NCBI GenBank assembly: GCA_019359045.1
Contig: JAHHIA010000001.1
Span: forward strand, 1 to 64,000
DNA: 64,000 nucleotides
Source of the DNA: Scytolyngbya sp. HA4215-MV1
GTDB lineage: Bacteria; Cyanobacteriota; Cyanobacteriia; Leptolyngbyales; Leptolyngbyaceae
Direction of reading: 5' to 3'
The notes under the pieces are model-generated. The model did not search any database, was not told where the DNA came from, and was given only the letters and a program-made list of their open reading frames with translations. How positions within the stretch are numbered: the first letter of the stretch is position 1; each line of letters starts with the position of its first letter. Below, piece by piece: positions 45,108-54,221 of this stretch. The position numbers and the translations under genes are program-made.

Positions 45108-46499
45108 ATGACTGAACTCACTCCCAATCCCAGTTACAGCTTCACGATTCGCTTTCAAGTTCCTAACCGTCCAGGGATGTTGGCGAGTGTGACCAAGGCA
45201 ATCTCGTCGCTGGGGGGCAATCTGGGACAAATTGACTTAATCGAGCAGACGCGCAAGATTTCGACTCGAGACATTACGGTGGATGCTGCCAGTGAAGAAC
45301 ATGCAGAGACGCTAACTGAAGCCGTGAAGCTGTTGCCCGAAATCCGAGTGTTGAATGTGTACGATCGCACCTTTGCATTGCATCGAGGCGGCAAGATTAG
45401 TGTACAAAGTAAGATTTCTTTGCGGAGTCAGGGCGATCTGGCGATGGCGTATACACCTGGTGTAGGGCGGATCTGTACCGCGATCGCGCAAGATCCGGAC
45501 AAGGTCTACACCTTAACGGTGAAGCAAAATATGGTGGCGATCGTCACCGATGGCAGTGCGGTGCTGGGCTTGGGCAATTTGGGTCCCGAAGCAGCCATGC
45601 CCGTGATGGAAGGCAAAGCCATGTTATTCAAAGACTTTGCTGGGGTAGATGCCTTTCCGATTTGTTTGGCAACCCAGGATGTGGATGCCATTGTAGAAAC
45701 GGTGAAAAATATTGCTCCCGTTTTTGGTGGTGTTAACCTAGAAGATATTGCAGCACCGCGTTGTTTTGAAATTGAGGAACGATTGCGGCGCGAGTTGCGG
45801 ATTCCCGTCTTTCATGATGACCAGCATGGCACCGCGATCGTTTGCCTCGCTGCGTTAATCAATGCGTTGAAACTGGTGAATAAATCGATGAATAGCGTGA
45901 AGATCGTAATCAACGGTGCTGGGGCAGCCGGTGTGGCGATCGCTCGGTTGTTGCGCAAAGCGGGAGCAGAGTCGATTTGTCTGTGCGACTCCAGAGGCAT
46001 TCTTTCGACCAGTCGCACCGACTTAACACCCCAAAAGCTAGAATTTGCTGTTGAGTCAAGCGGTTCTCTAGCCAATGCCATGGTGGGAGCGGATGTATTT
46101 TTGGGCGTGAGTGCGCCTGGAGTGGTGACGCCAGAAATGGTGCGATCGATGGCAAAAGACCCGATCGTGTTTGCCATGGCAAACCCGATTCCCGAAATCC
46201 AGCCCGAACTGGTCACGAATGACGTCGCTGTCATGGCAACAGGACGCAGCGATTACCCCAACCAGATCAACAACGTCCTGGCATTCCCTGGCATGTTCCG
46301 GGGGGCCCTGGATTGTCGCGCCCAAACTTTTACCACCACCATGTACCTGGAAGCCGCAGAAGCAATCGCGTCGCTCGTCAAACCCTCCGACCTGGATGCC
46401 GAACATATCATTCCCTCGGTTTTTGATGAACGGGTCGCCACCACAGTGGCAGCAGCTGTGCAACACGCTGCCCGTCAGGAAGGCATTGCGCAGGCATAA
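45108..46499 (+). CDS. NAD(P)-dependent malic enzyme with N-terminal ACT domain
   Basis: The 463-residue protein starts with an ACT domain (residues about 10-85: SFTIRFQVPNRPGMLASVTK, GGNLGQIDLIEQTRK), a small-molecule sensing module. The malic enzyme part follows: DLAMAYTPGVGRICTAI, VTDGSAVLGLGNLGPEAAMP, VMEGKAMLFKDFAGVDAFPI, VFHDDQHGTAIVCLAAL and the nucleotide fold VKIVINGAGAAGVAIARLL. It decarboxylates malate to pyruvate with reduction of NAD(P). The ACT domain suggests regulation by an amino acid or similar ligand. A strong terminator follows. Confidence 0.94.
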   Translation: MTELTPNPSYSFTIRFQVPNRPGMLASVTKAISSLGGNLGQIDLIEQTRKISTRDITVDAASEEHAETLTEAVKLLPEIRVLNVYDRTFALHRGGKISVQSKISLRSQGDLAMAYTPGVGRICTAIAQDPDKVYTLTVKQNMVAIVTDGSAVLGLGNLGPEAAMPVMEGKAMLFKDFAGVDAFPICLATQDVDAIVETVKNIAPVFGGVNLEDIAAPRCFEIEERLRRELRIPVFHDDQHGTAIVCLAALINALKLVNKSMNSVKIVINGAGAAGVAIARLLRKAGAESICLCDSRGILSTSRTDLTPQKLEFAVESSGSLANAMVGADVFLGVSAPGVVTPEMVRSMAKDPIVFAMANPIPEIQPELVTNDVAVMATGRSDYPNQINNVLAFPGMFRGALDCRAQTFTTTMYLEAAEAIASLVKPSDLDAEHIIPSVFDERVATTVAAAVQHAARQEGIAQA

Positions 46500-46517
46500 C
46501 AAAATGAGGTCTTCTTT

Positions 46518-46560
46518 CCTCTTTTTGCCGGTCTGACCGAATCAGGCTGGCAAAAAGAGG
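46518..46560. terminator. Bidirectional terminator between malic enzyme and FkbM gene
   Basis: CCTCTTTTTGCC (46518-46529) and GGCAAAAAGAGG (46549-46560) pair perfectly over 12 bases around a 19-base loop. The T-run in one arm serves either direction. It lies 18 bases after the malic enzyme stop and six bases from the convergent methyltransferase stop. Confidence 0.8.
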
Positions 46561-46565
46561 GGCGT

Positions 46566-47438
46566 TCAGATCGCACCTCGTCGAGTCGATCGCCGGAAAA
46601 TATAATCCGTATAGTCTGGCGAATATTGGTCTACCGGAAGGGTGACCGTAAACGCTGCTTCATGAAACTGTTTGAGGTAGTGGCGCACCAGAAGGTAGCC
46701 AATGCGATAGGTGTTAGGCAGGGCAGAGATTGCAAAACCTGCCTGCCTAAAATGTTCCAGATATCGATGAGAGGCTCCTTTGATTTCAGCCACGATCGTC
46801 AATTGTTCTGGGAACCGATCCAGGTTCAGGAAAATTTGTTCTAAAACTGCTTCTTCTGCCCCTTCGATGTCAATCTTGATGAAATGCGTGGTTGCCGCAT
46901 GATCACCTAAGATATCTAGGATGGGTTTTCCCGGGACTTTTCCCTCGGCTTGAGTAACCACAGTGACTTGATTACATCCAATATTTTTTGAATCTTGACA
47001 GAGAATATCGACCCAACAAGGTTCCTTGGTCGCTGCCACATTGAGACACACAACGTTGTGGCAACCATTGCGCTCCAGATTCGATCGTAACTGGGCAAAG
47101 GTATCGGGCGCCGCCTCAATGGCAATCACCTTGCCAGAGGTGCCAACCTGCTGGGAAGCCAGCATCGAAAAGTAGCCAATGTTTGCGCCTAAATCAACAA
47201 AGGTATCCCCTGCCCTCAAGTTTTGCTGGATGAAATAAGTGAGATTGGGTTCATAAATTGAAAAGAAAAAGATGCGTCGCTGAATAAAGTCTCGAATATC
47301 ACACTGCAAATCAGCCCCGAAAAAGGTTTTTCCTGTTCGGATCGGCTGGAGATAGCCAGACATGCGCATATAAACCCGCATGGCGATATCGATCGCGTTG
47401 ACTAGACGGTTAAACAGTTGGTTCCACATGTTTATCAT
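46566..47438 (-). CDS. FkbM-family methyltransferase
   Basis: The 290-residue protein has a class I SAM fold: DTFVDLGANIGYFSMLASQQ (motif I), VIAIEAAPDTFAQLRSNLER (acidic loop), THFIKIDIEGAEEAVLEQIF (FkbM signature IDIEGAE). FkbM enzymes O-methylate polyketides, sugars or cell-surface glycans. No biosynthetic cluster surrounds it here, so a role in surface sugar modification is an inference. ATG 47438 is used; a second Met lies three codons on. The C-terminus is basic (RRSTRRGAI). Confidence 0.88.
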   Translation of the reverse strand: MINMWNQLFNRLVNAIDIAMRVYMRMSGYLQPIRTGKTFFGADLQCDIRDFIQRRIFFFSIYEPNLTYFIQQNLRAGDTFVDLGANIGYFSMLASQQVGTSGKVIAIEAAPDTFAQLRSNLERNGCHNVVCLNVAATKEPCWVDILCQDSKNIGCNQVTVVTQAEGKVPGKPILDILGDHAATTHFIKIDIEGAEEAVLEQIFLNLDRFPEQLTIVAEIKGASHRYLEHFRQAGFAISALPNTYRIGYLLVRHYLKQFHEAAFTVTLPVDQYSPDYTDYIFRRSTRRGAI

Positions 47439-47611
47439 TTCATTAGTGGCTGAACGAACGCTGAGTCAACCCTCCCATCCTGTATACAGGGAGCAGACTT
47501 TCGAACCGGAACGCTTGTTCCTAAGCCATCTCCAGGGGGCTATCCTATTTTTGTCGTCCAAATATAACAATTCTGATTTCGGTACAATCTCGCTTCAACT
47601 GACACCGGACA

Positions 47612-47643
47612 AAAGAAAACCTGCTCATTGAGCAGGTTTTTTT
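47612..47643. terminator. Intrinsic terminator of the binding-protein gene
   Basis: AAAACCTGCTC and GAGCAGGTTTT form a stem of about 11 pairs with a three-base loop; both ends carry A/T runs, so it can work in both directions. It lies 19 bases past the stop of the substrate-binding protein on the minus strand. Confidence 0.85.
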
Positions 47644-47661
47644 CGGGCTATGATATTTCGT

Positions 47662-48987
47662 TTATGGACTAACTTGGCTGATGGTCTTCAGTTTGCCGTC
47701 GTTTTCAACCCGCCAAACATCATAGACTCCAGAGACATCGCCATTGTCGTCAATGTCTACTTTGCCGCTTGCCCCCTGATAGTTGATATCTTTGCCTTCA
47801 CTCAAAAGTTTGAGGGCTTGGCACACATCTGAAACTTCCTCACCGGGCGCATTTGCCACCGTTTTCAACTTGCTTTTGATCCCGTCACCCGTATTGGCTT
47901 TCGCGGCTTGAGCTGCCAACACTAACAAGGCGGCAGCATCCCAGGCTTGAGGCGCGTACTCAGCCGGAACTTTACCATACTTAGCTTGCCAGAGTTTGGT
48001 CAATGCGGCTAGGGCTTTGCCATCGGCTCCAGGAATGGTGCCGATCGCCCCTTCTAGAATAAACTTGCCATCGCTAGTTTTGCCCACTTGGGTCGCAAAC
48101 TGGTCTGACTTGGAACCATCCGTCAGCAAGATTTGTACTCCCTTGCTCAAACCTTGTTCAAAAGCGGTTTTTAGCAATAGTGCCCCCGTCTCTGCATAGG
48201 CAACTGCTGCCACCCCTTCCGGTTTGCCGCCAAACGCTGCCTGGGCTTCACTGTCAAACGTGGTGGCTTTGGGATCATAGCGAGTCGGTTTGGCTTCATT
48301 CACCACCGTACCGCCCAATTTCTTGAAGGCGGCGACAAATTCTTTCTCAAAGCCTACCCCATAGTCGTTATTGATCACGATCGTGGAAACCCGCTTGAGT
48401 CCCTTCTCGTATGCCAGTTTTGCCAGTGCTCGTGCCTGGTAGGTATCGGGAGGAGCAGTCCGCGCCCAGTAACCCTGAAATTCGCCGGTCTTGGCGCGAT
48501 CGGTGAACATAGGGCTGGTACTTCCCGGTGAAACCAGCATTACCTTATTCCGGATCGCGATGGGAATTGCCGCTGCCGAAACACTGCTGGCAAACGAACC
48601 CACCACTCCAGCCACTTTATCCACTTCTGTCAATTTGGTCATTGCCTCTGCACCTACGGTGGGGTCAGTTTGGTCGTCTGCGGAAACCAAAGTCACAGGT
48701 TTACCATTCACCCCACCGCACTTGTTGACTGTTTCAACCAGCAGAGGTGCCGCGCCCAACATAGGTTGCCCAACCGAAGCCAAATCGCCTGTCGCAGGTA
48801 AAAGCATCCCCAGTTTTAACCCACCAGCATCCGCAATAGGTGAGGTCGAGGGAGAACCCGCCTGATCTGTTGAGGTTGGGGTTGGCTCCTGACAGGCGGC
48901 GGCGAGAAACCCCGTCGTCAACACTGCGATCGCCAAAACAAAAGCAGAACGGGGTCTAAGGCTAGTGCCCGAAGCGAGCTTACTCAT
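47662..48987 (-). CDS. ABC-transporter substrate-binding lipoprotein, branched-chain amino acid type
   Basis: The ATG at 48987 gives 441 residues. A lipoprotein signal ends at TTGFLAAACQEP. The receptor-ligand fold shows LKLGMLLPATGDLASVGQPM, VAGVVGSFASSVSAAAIPIA, VINNDYGVGFEKEFVAAFKK and YAPQAWDAAALLVLA, as in LivK, NatB and similar proteins. In cyanobacteria such proteins feed neutral or acidic amino-acid transporters. No permease gene is adjacent. A G-rich tract lies upstream, between this gene and the acyl-CoA-dehydrogenase-like gene. Confidence 0.9.
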   Translation of the reverse strand: MSKLASGTSLRPRSAFVLAIAVLTTGFLAAACQEPTPTSTDQAGSPSTSPIADAGGLKLGMLLPATGDLASVGQPMLGAAPLLVETVNKCGGVNGKPVTLVSADDQTDPTVGAEAMTKLTEVDKVAGVVGSFASSVSAAAIPIAIRNKVMLVSPGSTSPMFTDRAKTGEFQGYWARTAPPDTYQARALAKLAYEKGLKRVSTIVINNDYGVGFEKEFVAAFKKLGGTVVNEAKPTRYDPKATTFDSEAQAAFGGKPEGVAAVAYAETGALLLKTAFEQGLSKGVQILLTDGSKSDQFATQVGKTSDGKFILEGAIGTIPGADGKALAALTKLWQAKYGKVPAEYAPQAWDAAALLVLAAQAAKANTGDGIKSKLKTVANAPGEEVSDVCQALKLLSEGKDINYQGASGKVDIDDNGDVSGVYDVWRVENDGKLKTISQVSP

Positions 48988-49111
48988 GACGCAATACACT
49001 CCTCAGCTTGTAATCAATGATGTCGAGCGACTGATTTTTAAATCTAGACTAATGACTCTGGACTATAGATCAATTCGCCAGACATTGGAAAGTAGTACAA
49101 GCCTGTGAGGT

Positions 49112-49157
49112 TGGACAAAAGGGGGAAGGTGGAGGGGGAAAGGGGGTGGAAGGGGTA
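49112..49157 (+). other. G-rich tract upstream of the binding-protein gene
   Basis: The plus strand has GGGGG, GGGGG, GGGGG and GGGG runs within 35 bases, separated by eight, three and five bases. It might fold as a G-quadruplex. It lies 125 bases upstream of the binding-protein start and past the end of the flavoprotein gene. Confidence 0.4.
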
Positions 49158-49261
49158 ATAACTCCATCGGGTAACATTTTCAAGAAGATGTGTTTCAGGT
49201 ATTGCCACGATCGTGTCCGCGTCCCCGCGTCTTCTATCCCCCGGATTTCCTATTCAGTGGG

Positions 49262-50449
49262 TTAGGAATATTGGCTGGGTGTGGGATATTCCTGATTCAA
49301 AAACCAGTTGCCAATCTCTTTACACTTATAGTCCACCGGGTCATGCAGGCTAAAAGTGCGCAGATCTCGCCAAAAGCGATCGAAGCCATAGCAAGTCGCA
49401 GTGGCACGGGCACCCATGACATCAAAGATATGGTTGGTGATGTTGAGTCCCGTTTTGATGGCAACCACCTTGGCAGCAGAGACAGCGATCGCAATTTCGC
49501 CCCGTTCTGCGACGGTTAGATCTAATTTTTTGTCCCAACCGATTTGGATCTGTTCCGCTGCTTGATTTGCCAGGGCGATCGCGGCTTGCAATTCTGCCCA
49601 AAATTCGCCATAGCGATGCAAGATAAATGGATCTTGAGCCGCAGTTTCAACTCCAGAATTTATCCAGGCACGGGTGGAGGTGGTGGTATAGTCTTTGGCT
49701 GCTGCCAGCGCCCCTTCTGCAATGCCCAGGTAGGTAAAGATTTTGCCCAGTTGAGACATCAGGAAAACCAATGTCGGGAAAATACTCTCAGCAACGGGCG
49801 GTGGACCCACCAATTCATCCGGTGTCACCAACACGTTTTCAAAGGTGTAACTGCCACTGACGGTGCGACGCTGTCCTAAATTATCCCAGTCCTTGTTGTA
49901 GCGCACCCCTGCCCGTTCTTGAGGGATCACAAACACGACCGGAGTATTGGTTCCTTCCTGCACCGCCCCGATCGCATTCATATCTGCAACTGCTACCCCT
50001 GTGCCAAAACTCTTCACGCCATTTACCCGAAAGTGATCCCCTTCAGGCGCAATGGTGAGACGGGCATCGCGAGCATTGAGCGCATTTGCCCAAAACAGAT
50101 TTTGTTGTGCCGTAAGTCGATAAAACTGTTCTGCCTGTTCGGGACGACCAATGACTTCTCCCAAAATTACCAGCACTACATGATTTGCGTAGAGCTGTCC
50201 CAGCGAACCCTGAGCCTTCGCTAGCGCTTGGATGACGGGGTAAATTTCAGTCCAGCGTGCCCCTGCGCCCCCGTACTCGCCAGGAATGGGCAGTAGCAGC
50301 AACCCCGATCGCTTTAACAGAGCGACTTCTTCAGTAGGGATTCCCGCCTCAGCATCTCGGCTAACTGCATGAACCGACAGTTGCGCGGCAATTTCCGCAG
50401 CTACAGTCAGGGAGTCTTTGACATCGTTTTTTTGCAGCGTAATTGGCAT
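49262..50449 (-). CDS. Acyl-CoA-dehydrogenase-like flavoprotein (SfnB/DszC-type)
   Basis: The 395-residue protein starts MPITLQKNDVKDSLTVAAEI. It has the acyl-CoA dehydrogenase fold (LLLPIPGEYGGAGARWTEIY, FWANALNARDARLT, RRTVSGSYTFENVLVTPDEL) but ends RTFSLHDPVDYKCKEIGNWF followed by SQYS, a tail typical of DszC/SfnB monooxygenase-like members. These flavoproteins oxidise organosulfur compounds using reduced flavin from a partner. A role in sulfur scavenging is therefore likely but unproven; no sulfonate genes are adjacent. AGGAGACACCC upstream supports the start. Confidence 0.85.
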   Translation of the reverse strand: MPITLQKNDVKDSLTVAAEIAAQLSVHAVSRDAEAGIPTEEVALLKRSGLLLLPIPGEYGGAGARWTEIYPVIQALAKAQGSLGQLYANHVVLVILGEVIGRPEQAEQFYRLTAQQNLFWANALNARDARLTIAPEGDHFRVNGVKSFGTGVAVADMNAIGAVQEGTNTPVVFVIPQERAGVRYNKDWDNLGQRRTVSGSYTFENVLVTPDELVGPPPVAESIFPTLVFLMSQLGKIFTYLGIAEGALAAAKDYTTTSTRAWINSGVETAAQDPFILHRYGEFWAELQAAIALANQAAEQIQIGWDKKLDLTVAERGEIAIAVSAAKVVAIKTGLNITNHIFDVMGARATATCYGFDRFWRDLRTFSLHDPVDYKCKEIGNWFLNQEYPTPSQYS

Positions 50450-50548
50450 GGGTGTCTCCTTAACTGCACAAAACCTGTGCGCTTAATTCTTTGACACCTC
50501 GCACTGTAGAGATGAATCGAGAAGATATCGGGAAAGACCCCAATTGAA

Positions 50549-50637
50549 CGGAGAGGGAGGGATTCGAACCCTCGGATAGACCTAAATCTATCAACAGATT
50601 AGCAATCTGCCGCTTTCGACCACTCAGCCACCTCTCC
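50549..50637 (-). tRNA. tRNA-Ser (anticodon GCU)
   Basis: The minus strand reads GGAGAGG...CCTCTCC as acceptor stem, CAGATTGCTAATCTG as anticodon arm (anticodon GCT) and GGGTTCGAATCCC in the T-arm. A long variable arm (TTGATAGATTTAGGTCTATC) marks a class II serine tRNA. CCA is not encoded. Length is 89. Confidence 0.95.
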
Positions 50638-50793
50638 ACGAGTGGTTGGTTTATCATAGCAGATCTCGCCCCTGAGAAAAGCGCAAAAATCGCGTCTTCT
50701 GAGACAAATTTTTTAGAGAAGGGCTTCTGGCAAAAGACTGAAAATTAAATTTTGAACAATGAGGTGGAGACCTTCATTTCACGATCGTCCCTT

Positions 50794-51399
50794 TCAGGCA
50801 GAACGCAGGCATTGGGATTGCCCGTGGCGCTGCTGAAGCTGATGCATGTGGTGAAACAGTTGCCAGCAATAGTGTTCGGAGAGTCCGCAGGTTACTGCAC
50901 CCCGCATGACCACGTTAAAGTACCAATCATTAGGAGCGAGTTCTTCGGCAAGTTTGTCCACCACCACATAGGTGCGAACATTGGCATAGACTTTGCCTCG
51001 ATGATGCACTTCGATCGTCTCGTGACGGTAGCCGCCATTGGGCACTTCTTCGCGCTCATCCAGGGGTTCACTAAAACGCCAGGGCAATTGATAGAGCACG
51101 CCTTCCACCACCCGATGGGGATCTTTGACCACATCCAGCGCACCACAATTACGCCGCAGCGATCGTCGATAGAAACCCAGCCGATATCCCTTGAGTGTTG
51201 CCGGTCCGATGACGTAAGTATGCGCACTTTCACCGAACGTCCGCTTCAGGTCTACCGGACACATACAGGAGCCATACGCAAAATAGTAGAACGTTGGCTC
51301 GGAGTCAGCTACCCCAAACTGAACACCCCCTGAGTTCGATCGGGGCATGACTGGGGTATGCCAAGGAAAAGGAGAAGGGGAGGAGGGAGAAGGAGTCAT
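50794..51399 (-). CDS. Gamma-glutamylcyclotransferase-like protein
   Basis: The frame from ATG 51399 gives 201 residues. The first 25 are Ser/Pro-rich and may not be translated; ATG 51348 (MPRSNSGGVQFG) is an alternative. The fold starts at TFYYFAYGSCMCPVDLKRTF, with the YGS substrate loop, then LKGYRLGFYRRS, GVLYQLPWRFSEPLDEREEV with the catalytic Glu near DEREEV, and Tyr-rich strands. Relatives cleave gamma-glutamyl amines to 5-oxoproline. It has no operon partner. Confidence 0.85.
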   Translation of the reverse strand: MTPSPSSPSPFPWHTPVMPRSNSGGVQFGVADSEPTFYYFAYGSCMCPVDLKRTFGESAHTYVIGPATLKGYRLGFYRRSLRRNCGALDVVKDPHRVVEGVLYQLPWRFSEPLDEREEVPNGGYRHETIEVHHRGKVYANVRTYVVVDKLAEELAPNDWYFNVVMRGAVTCGLSEHYCWQLFHHMHQLQQRHGQSQCLRSA

Positions 51400-52127
51400 G
51401 GGCAATCAAAACCTGCATTTCCTGAAAATATCATAACTCGATATGCAAACCGTAGATTCTTTTTTAAGGTCGTGAATTCAATCAAATCGAAAATCTATGC
51501 ATCGTCCAGATATAACGCCTTGCAAGGATGCAAAGCCTTGGGTTTCTAGCTTAAAGAATTTGTAGCACAGGATGTGGTATCCAAACATTCAAACGATGCT
51601 TCTGTTTCGGATTGTGATGGAATTGTCAGATTTTTCTTCCCGCTTTCTTCTCGTTTTGTGTTTAGGGTGCAGGAATGGGCGGTCGTCCATTGTCCACCTC
51701 TTGCCCACCTGTTGCCCACCTGTTGCTCAACTCACTGAATCTGGGCGATCGTCCCGATCAAAACGACTTAGCCTCCAAGGAGATAATCGATGCTTTCCTA
51801 CAAATCTCAACCCAACCCAACCCCCATTCCCCCTTCCACACTACCAACTCGTCATTTGCAGCAAAAAAAGCTATTGGCTCAATGGCTACAAGTCAACGGT
51901 CGATTGGTCTGTCAGTGGGTGGTAGAAGACGATTCCTAAAAAGACTCGCAAGCCAGTCGCCTGTTCCCTTCATCCCTGCTGATTCACCCAAAGAACTTTA
52001 GTCAGTACCAAGTTCTACTAGTTCACTGTTAGGCGTTATTTTGTGAGGTCTTACCTCACAAAATAACGCTCATCATCTGATCAGGTGGGGATCGCCAACC
52101 CAAGACCTATACTGCTTAGAGGGCGGA
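51400..52127. other. Intergenic region with a large hairpin
   Basis: This 0.7 kb has two overlapping weak frames (51572-51925 and 51675-52001, the latter starting MGGRPLSTSCPPVAHLLL) with no family signature and low-complexity content, which I do not call. It contains the strong hairpin at 52033-52069. Confidence 0.45.
52033..52069. terminator. Perfect 17-bp hairpin
   Basis: GCGTTATTTTGTGAGGT (52033-52049) pairs perfectly with 52053-52069 across a three-base CTT loop. No T-run follows on either side. It lies 59 bases before the endonuclease start, so it could be a terminator for something upstream or an operator-like palindrome. Confidence 0.55.
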
Positions 52128-52958
52128 GTGTGGTGGAGCGTCAATCGGGTGAAAGTAATCACAATCAATATTTTGTTTGAACTCGAGCATTGGCAGCAGC
52201 GGCGTGACCTCTTGGTGCAAGGCTTAGCCGCTGAACAGGCCGATCTCATTGGTATCCAAGAATTCAATTTGCAAGAAGATACTGCCCGTTGGCTAGCCCA
52301 ACAGCTAGACATGCCCTATGTCTATTTAGTTCCGTATGCTGCACTTCCCTACAAGCTTGGACCCATGTATGGTGCAGCGATTTTGAGTCGTCATGCCTTT
52401 GTCCGACAAGAGCAGTTGGATTTGCAAGGTCAGGGACGGTTTGCACAGAGGGTCGAAATACGAGTGGACGATCGCCCCTTCGTATTTTGTAATGGTCATT
52501 ACTATTGGCAACCCGGACATTCACCTGCACGGATTGCACAGATTCAGTTGCTGTTAGATTGGTTGGCTGAGTTGCCGCCCCACTTGCCGACGATCGCAGT
52601 GGGGGATTTCAATGCCCCTCCTAATACGCCAGAAATTGGGATGATGCGCGATCGCTTCATCTCTGCCTATGCTGCGTTCCACGGACAGGAACCGGAATAT
52701 ACTTGTCCTACACCCTTAGTCAAACACCGCCCCAGCCTTGCCCGCAGCATCGTTTGGCGACTTATGAACTTATGGAAAAACCGCACCTGGAAACGCTGGC
52801 GCGGCACAATAGACTACATCTTTGTCAGTCGGCACTGGCAAGTGTGCAATTGCCAATTAATCTTCACAAAGCCAGCCCCGGACAACCCGTCCATTTATCC
52901 TTCCGATCATTTTGGACTGGTCGCTGAGTTGCAATGGGTTGCTTCTGCGGATCAGTAA
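52128..52958 (+). CDS. Endonuclease/exonuclease/phosphatase family protein
   Basis: The frame starts with GTG at 52128; a second GTG at 52149 (VKVITINILFE) begins exactly at the conserved strand and may be the true start. Motifs of the DNase I-like fold are TINILFELEHW, DLIGIQEFNLQ (metal Glu), FCNGHYYWQPGHS, TIAVGDFNAPPNTPE (Asp, Asn) and IDYIFVSRHW, SDHFGLVAEL (terminal Asp-His). It hydrolyses a phosphodiester or phosphomonoester; the substrate may be DNA, lipid or nucleotide. No signal peptide is seen. There is no operon partner. Confidence 0.87.
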   Translation: MWWSVNRVKVITINILFELEHWQQRRDLLVQGLAAEQADLIGIQEFNLQEDTARWLAQQLDMPYVYLVPYAALPYKLGPMYGAAILSRHAFVRQEQLDLQGQGRFAQRVEIRVDDRPFVFCNGHYYWQPGHSPARIAQIQLLLDWLAELPPHLPTIAVGDFNAPPNTPEIGMMRDRFISAYAAFHGQEPEYTCPTPLVKHRPSLARSIVWRLMNLWKNRTWKRWRGTIDYIFVSRHWQVCNCQLIFTKPAPDNPSIYPSDHFGLVAELQWVASADQ

Positions 52959-53050
52959 TCGTTTATCAGGATAAATCGTTTGTCAATGAATCATTAGCGG
53001 GTAAAAATTCATCCTTTAAGTCAGCAACGTTGAGCGATGATGGGTTGCAA

Positions 53051-53698
53051 TCAGCTCGTTTTTTTGCGGGTTCTGGTTGCAGTCGATCGAGCATTGGTCT
53101 TGGCAGCAGGCTTACTGACTGAACTGCGTCTGGATCGAGTTTGTCTGGTCACAGGAGCCGCTTCCGGGGCAGCTTTGGCATTACTTTCAGCTTTTGTTTT
53201 AGCCGCTGAGTTGCTTGCCGTAGCAGCTTTGCCTCGACCCCGTGCAGGCTTGGGGGGCTCAGGCTCAGCAGGCTCTGCCGTGTCTACCGCAGGGGTAGGG
53301 GCAGCGATGTCTATCTCTGCAATGGGCGTCCCCAAATCTAAATCTGCCTGACCTGATGCAGAGGTGTCGCCTTCAGTCTTTTTGGTTCTTCGACTCTTGG
53401 TCGGCACCGCAGCAGCTTGTTCCTTGGCAGCTTGTCGTTTACCAGAAGGAACATAGTTTTTCAGGGTAGAAGGGCTAATTTCTATCCCTTTACCCGTGAG
53501 CATTTTTGCCAAGTCTTCGTAGCTATACCCCTTTATGAGTGCTGCTTTCAACTGATCGCGAAGCTGATTAATCGCTTCTCGCAAGGACAAGTTTTCTTTT
53601 GGCTTTTCTGGTAACTGTTGCAAAAAAGTACTCGCATATTCAATCGACTCTTTTTTGACAATTACCGTTTTTAGTCGTTTACCCGCTTCAATGACCAT
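53051..53698 (-). CDS. Putative DNA-binding protein with a histone H1-like tail
   Basis: The ATG at 53698 gives 215 residues; a TTG at 53764 would add 22. Residues about 40-90 are helical and include LKAALIKGYSYEDLAKMLTG and GIEISPSTLKNYVPSGKRQA, which resembles a helix-turn-helix of the kind found in mobilisation or small plasmid proteins. The last 120 residues are rich in Ala, Lys, Arg, Pro and Thr (RGRGKAATASNSAAKTKAES, RSTATRTRKKTS), like eukaryotic histone H1 or bacterial HU-extension tails. It should bind DNA without much sequence specificity. No neighbour suggests a partner. Confidence 0.7.
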   Translation of the reverse strand: MVIEAGKRLKTVIVKKESIEYASTFLQQLPEKPKENLSLREAINQLRDQLKAALIKGYSYEDLAKMLTGKGIEISPSTLKNYVPSGKRQAAKEQAAAVPTKSRRTKKTEGDTSASGQADLDLGTPIAEIDIAAPTPAVDTAEPAEPEPPKPARGRGKAATASNSAAKTKAESNAKAAPEAAPVTRQTRSRRSSVSKPAAKTNARSTATRTRKKTS

Positions 53699-54221
53699 TG
53701 CTGCATCACCACAAGTTAAGCTGTATTCCAACAATTCTATTCCCTGGTTTGCAAAAGCAATCAAAATCGAGATTGATAACCATCAATTTGATACAAACTT
53801 TAACTAACGAAACAAATTTGTTGGCTCAAACTTTCAACAGGTGCACTCATAACAAACAACCATGTCTTGGTTACATCACCTTCTCCACCCTGGCACTTCA
53901 TTTTTTCACTTGCTCCGATGAATCTTGGTAAAGCGTCTTGAAAGCAGCCAAACTCCAGCGATCGCCTGAGATTCTACCCAACAAGGAATTCTCACCAACA
54001 TCTCACAATCTCTGCCTTCTGAATGATAAACCTGAAGGTATTCAGTCTGGATTTACCCTTTCAGTTAGATGACGATCGTCCCAAATAGTGTCAGTGTTGA
54101 CTGAGTTTAGATCGCATAAAGCTCGCTTGTTTGAGGAACTTGAGCATTGGGAAATCGTCACATTTGTGACAATCTGGTTTGTCGCCCCAATCATGCCAAC
54201 ATGAATCGAAAATTACAACGA
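53699..54221. other. Intergenic region without a recognisable gene
   Basis: About 520 AT-rich bases lie between the DNA-binding protein gene and the glycosidase gene. A 77-codon frame at 53698-53931 is antisense to upstream sequence and has no signature. Nothing else was recognised. Confidence 0.4.

Noticed and set aside
51675-52001. 108-codon frame in the gap before the endonuclease gene
   Set aside because: Low-complexity composition, an overlapping competing frame, and no ribosome site or known motif.
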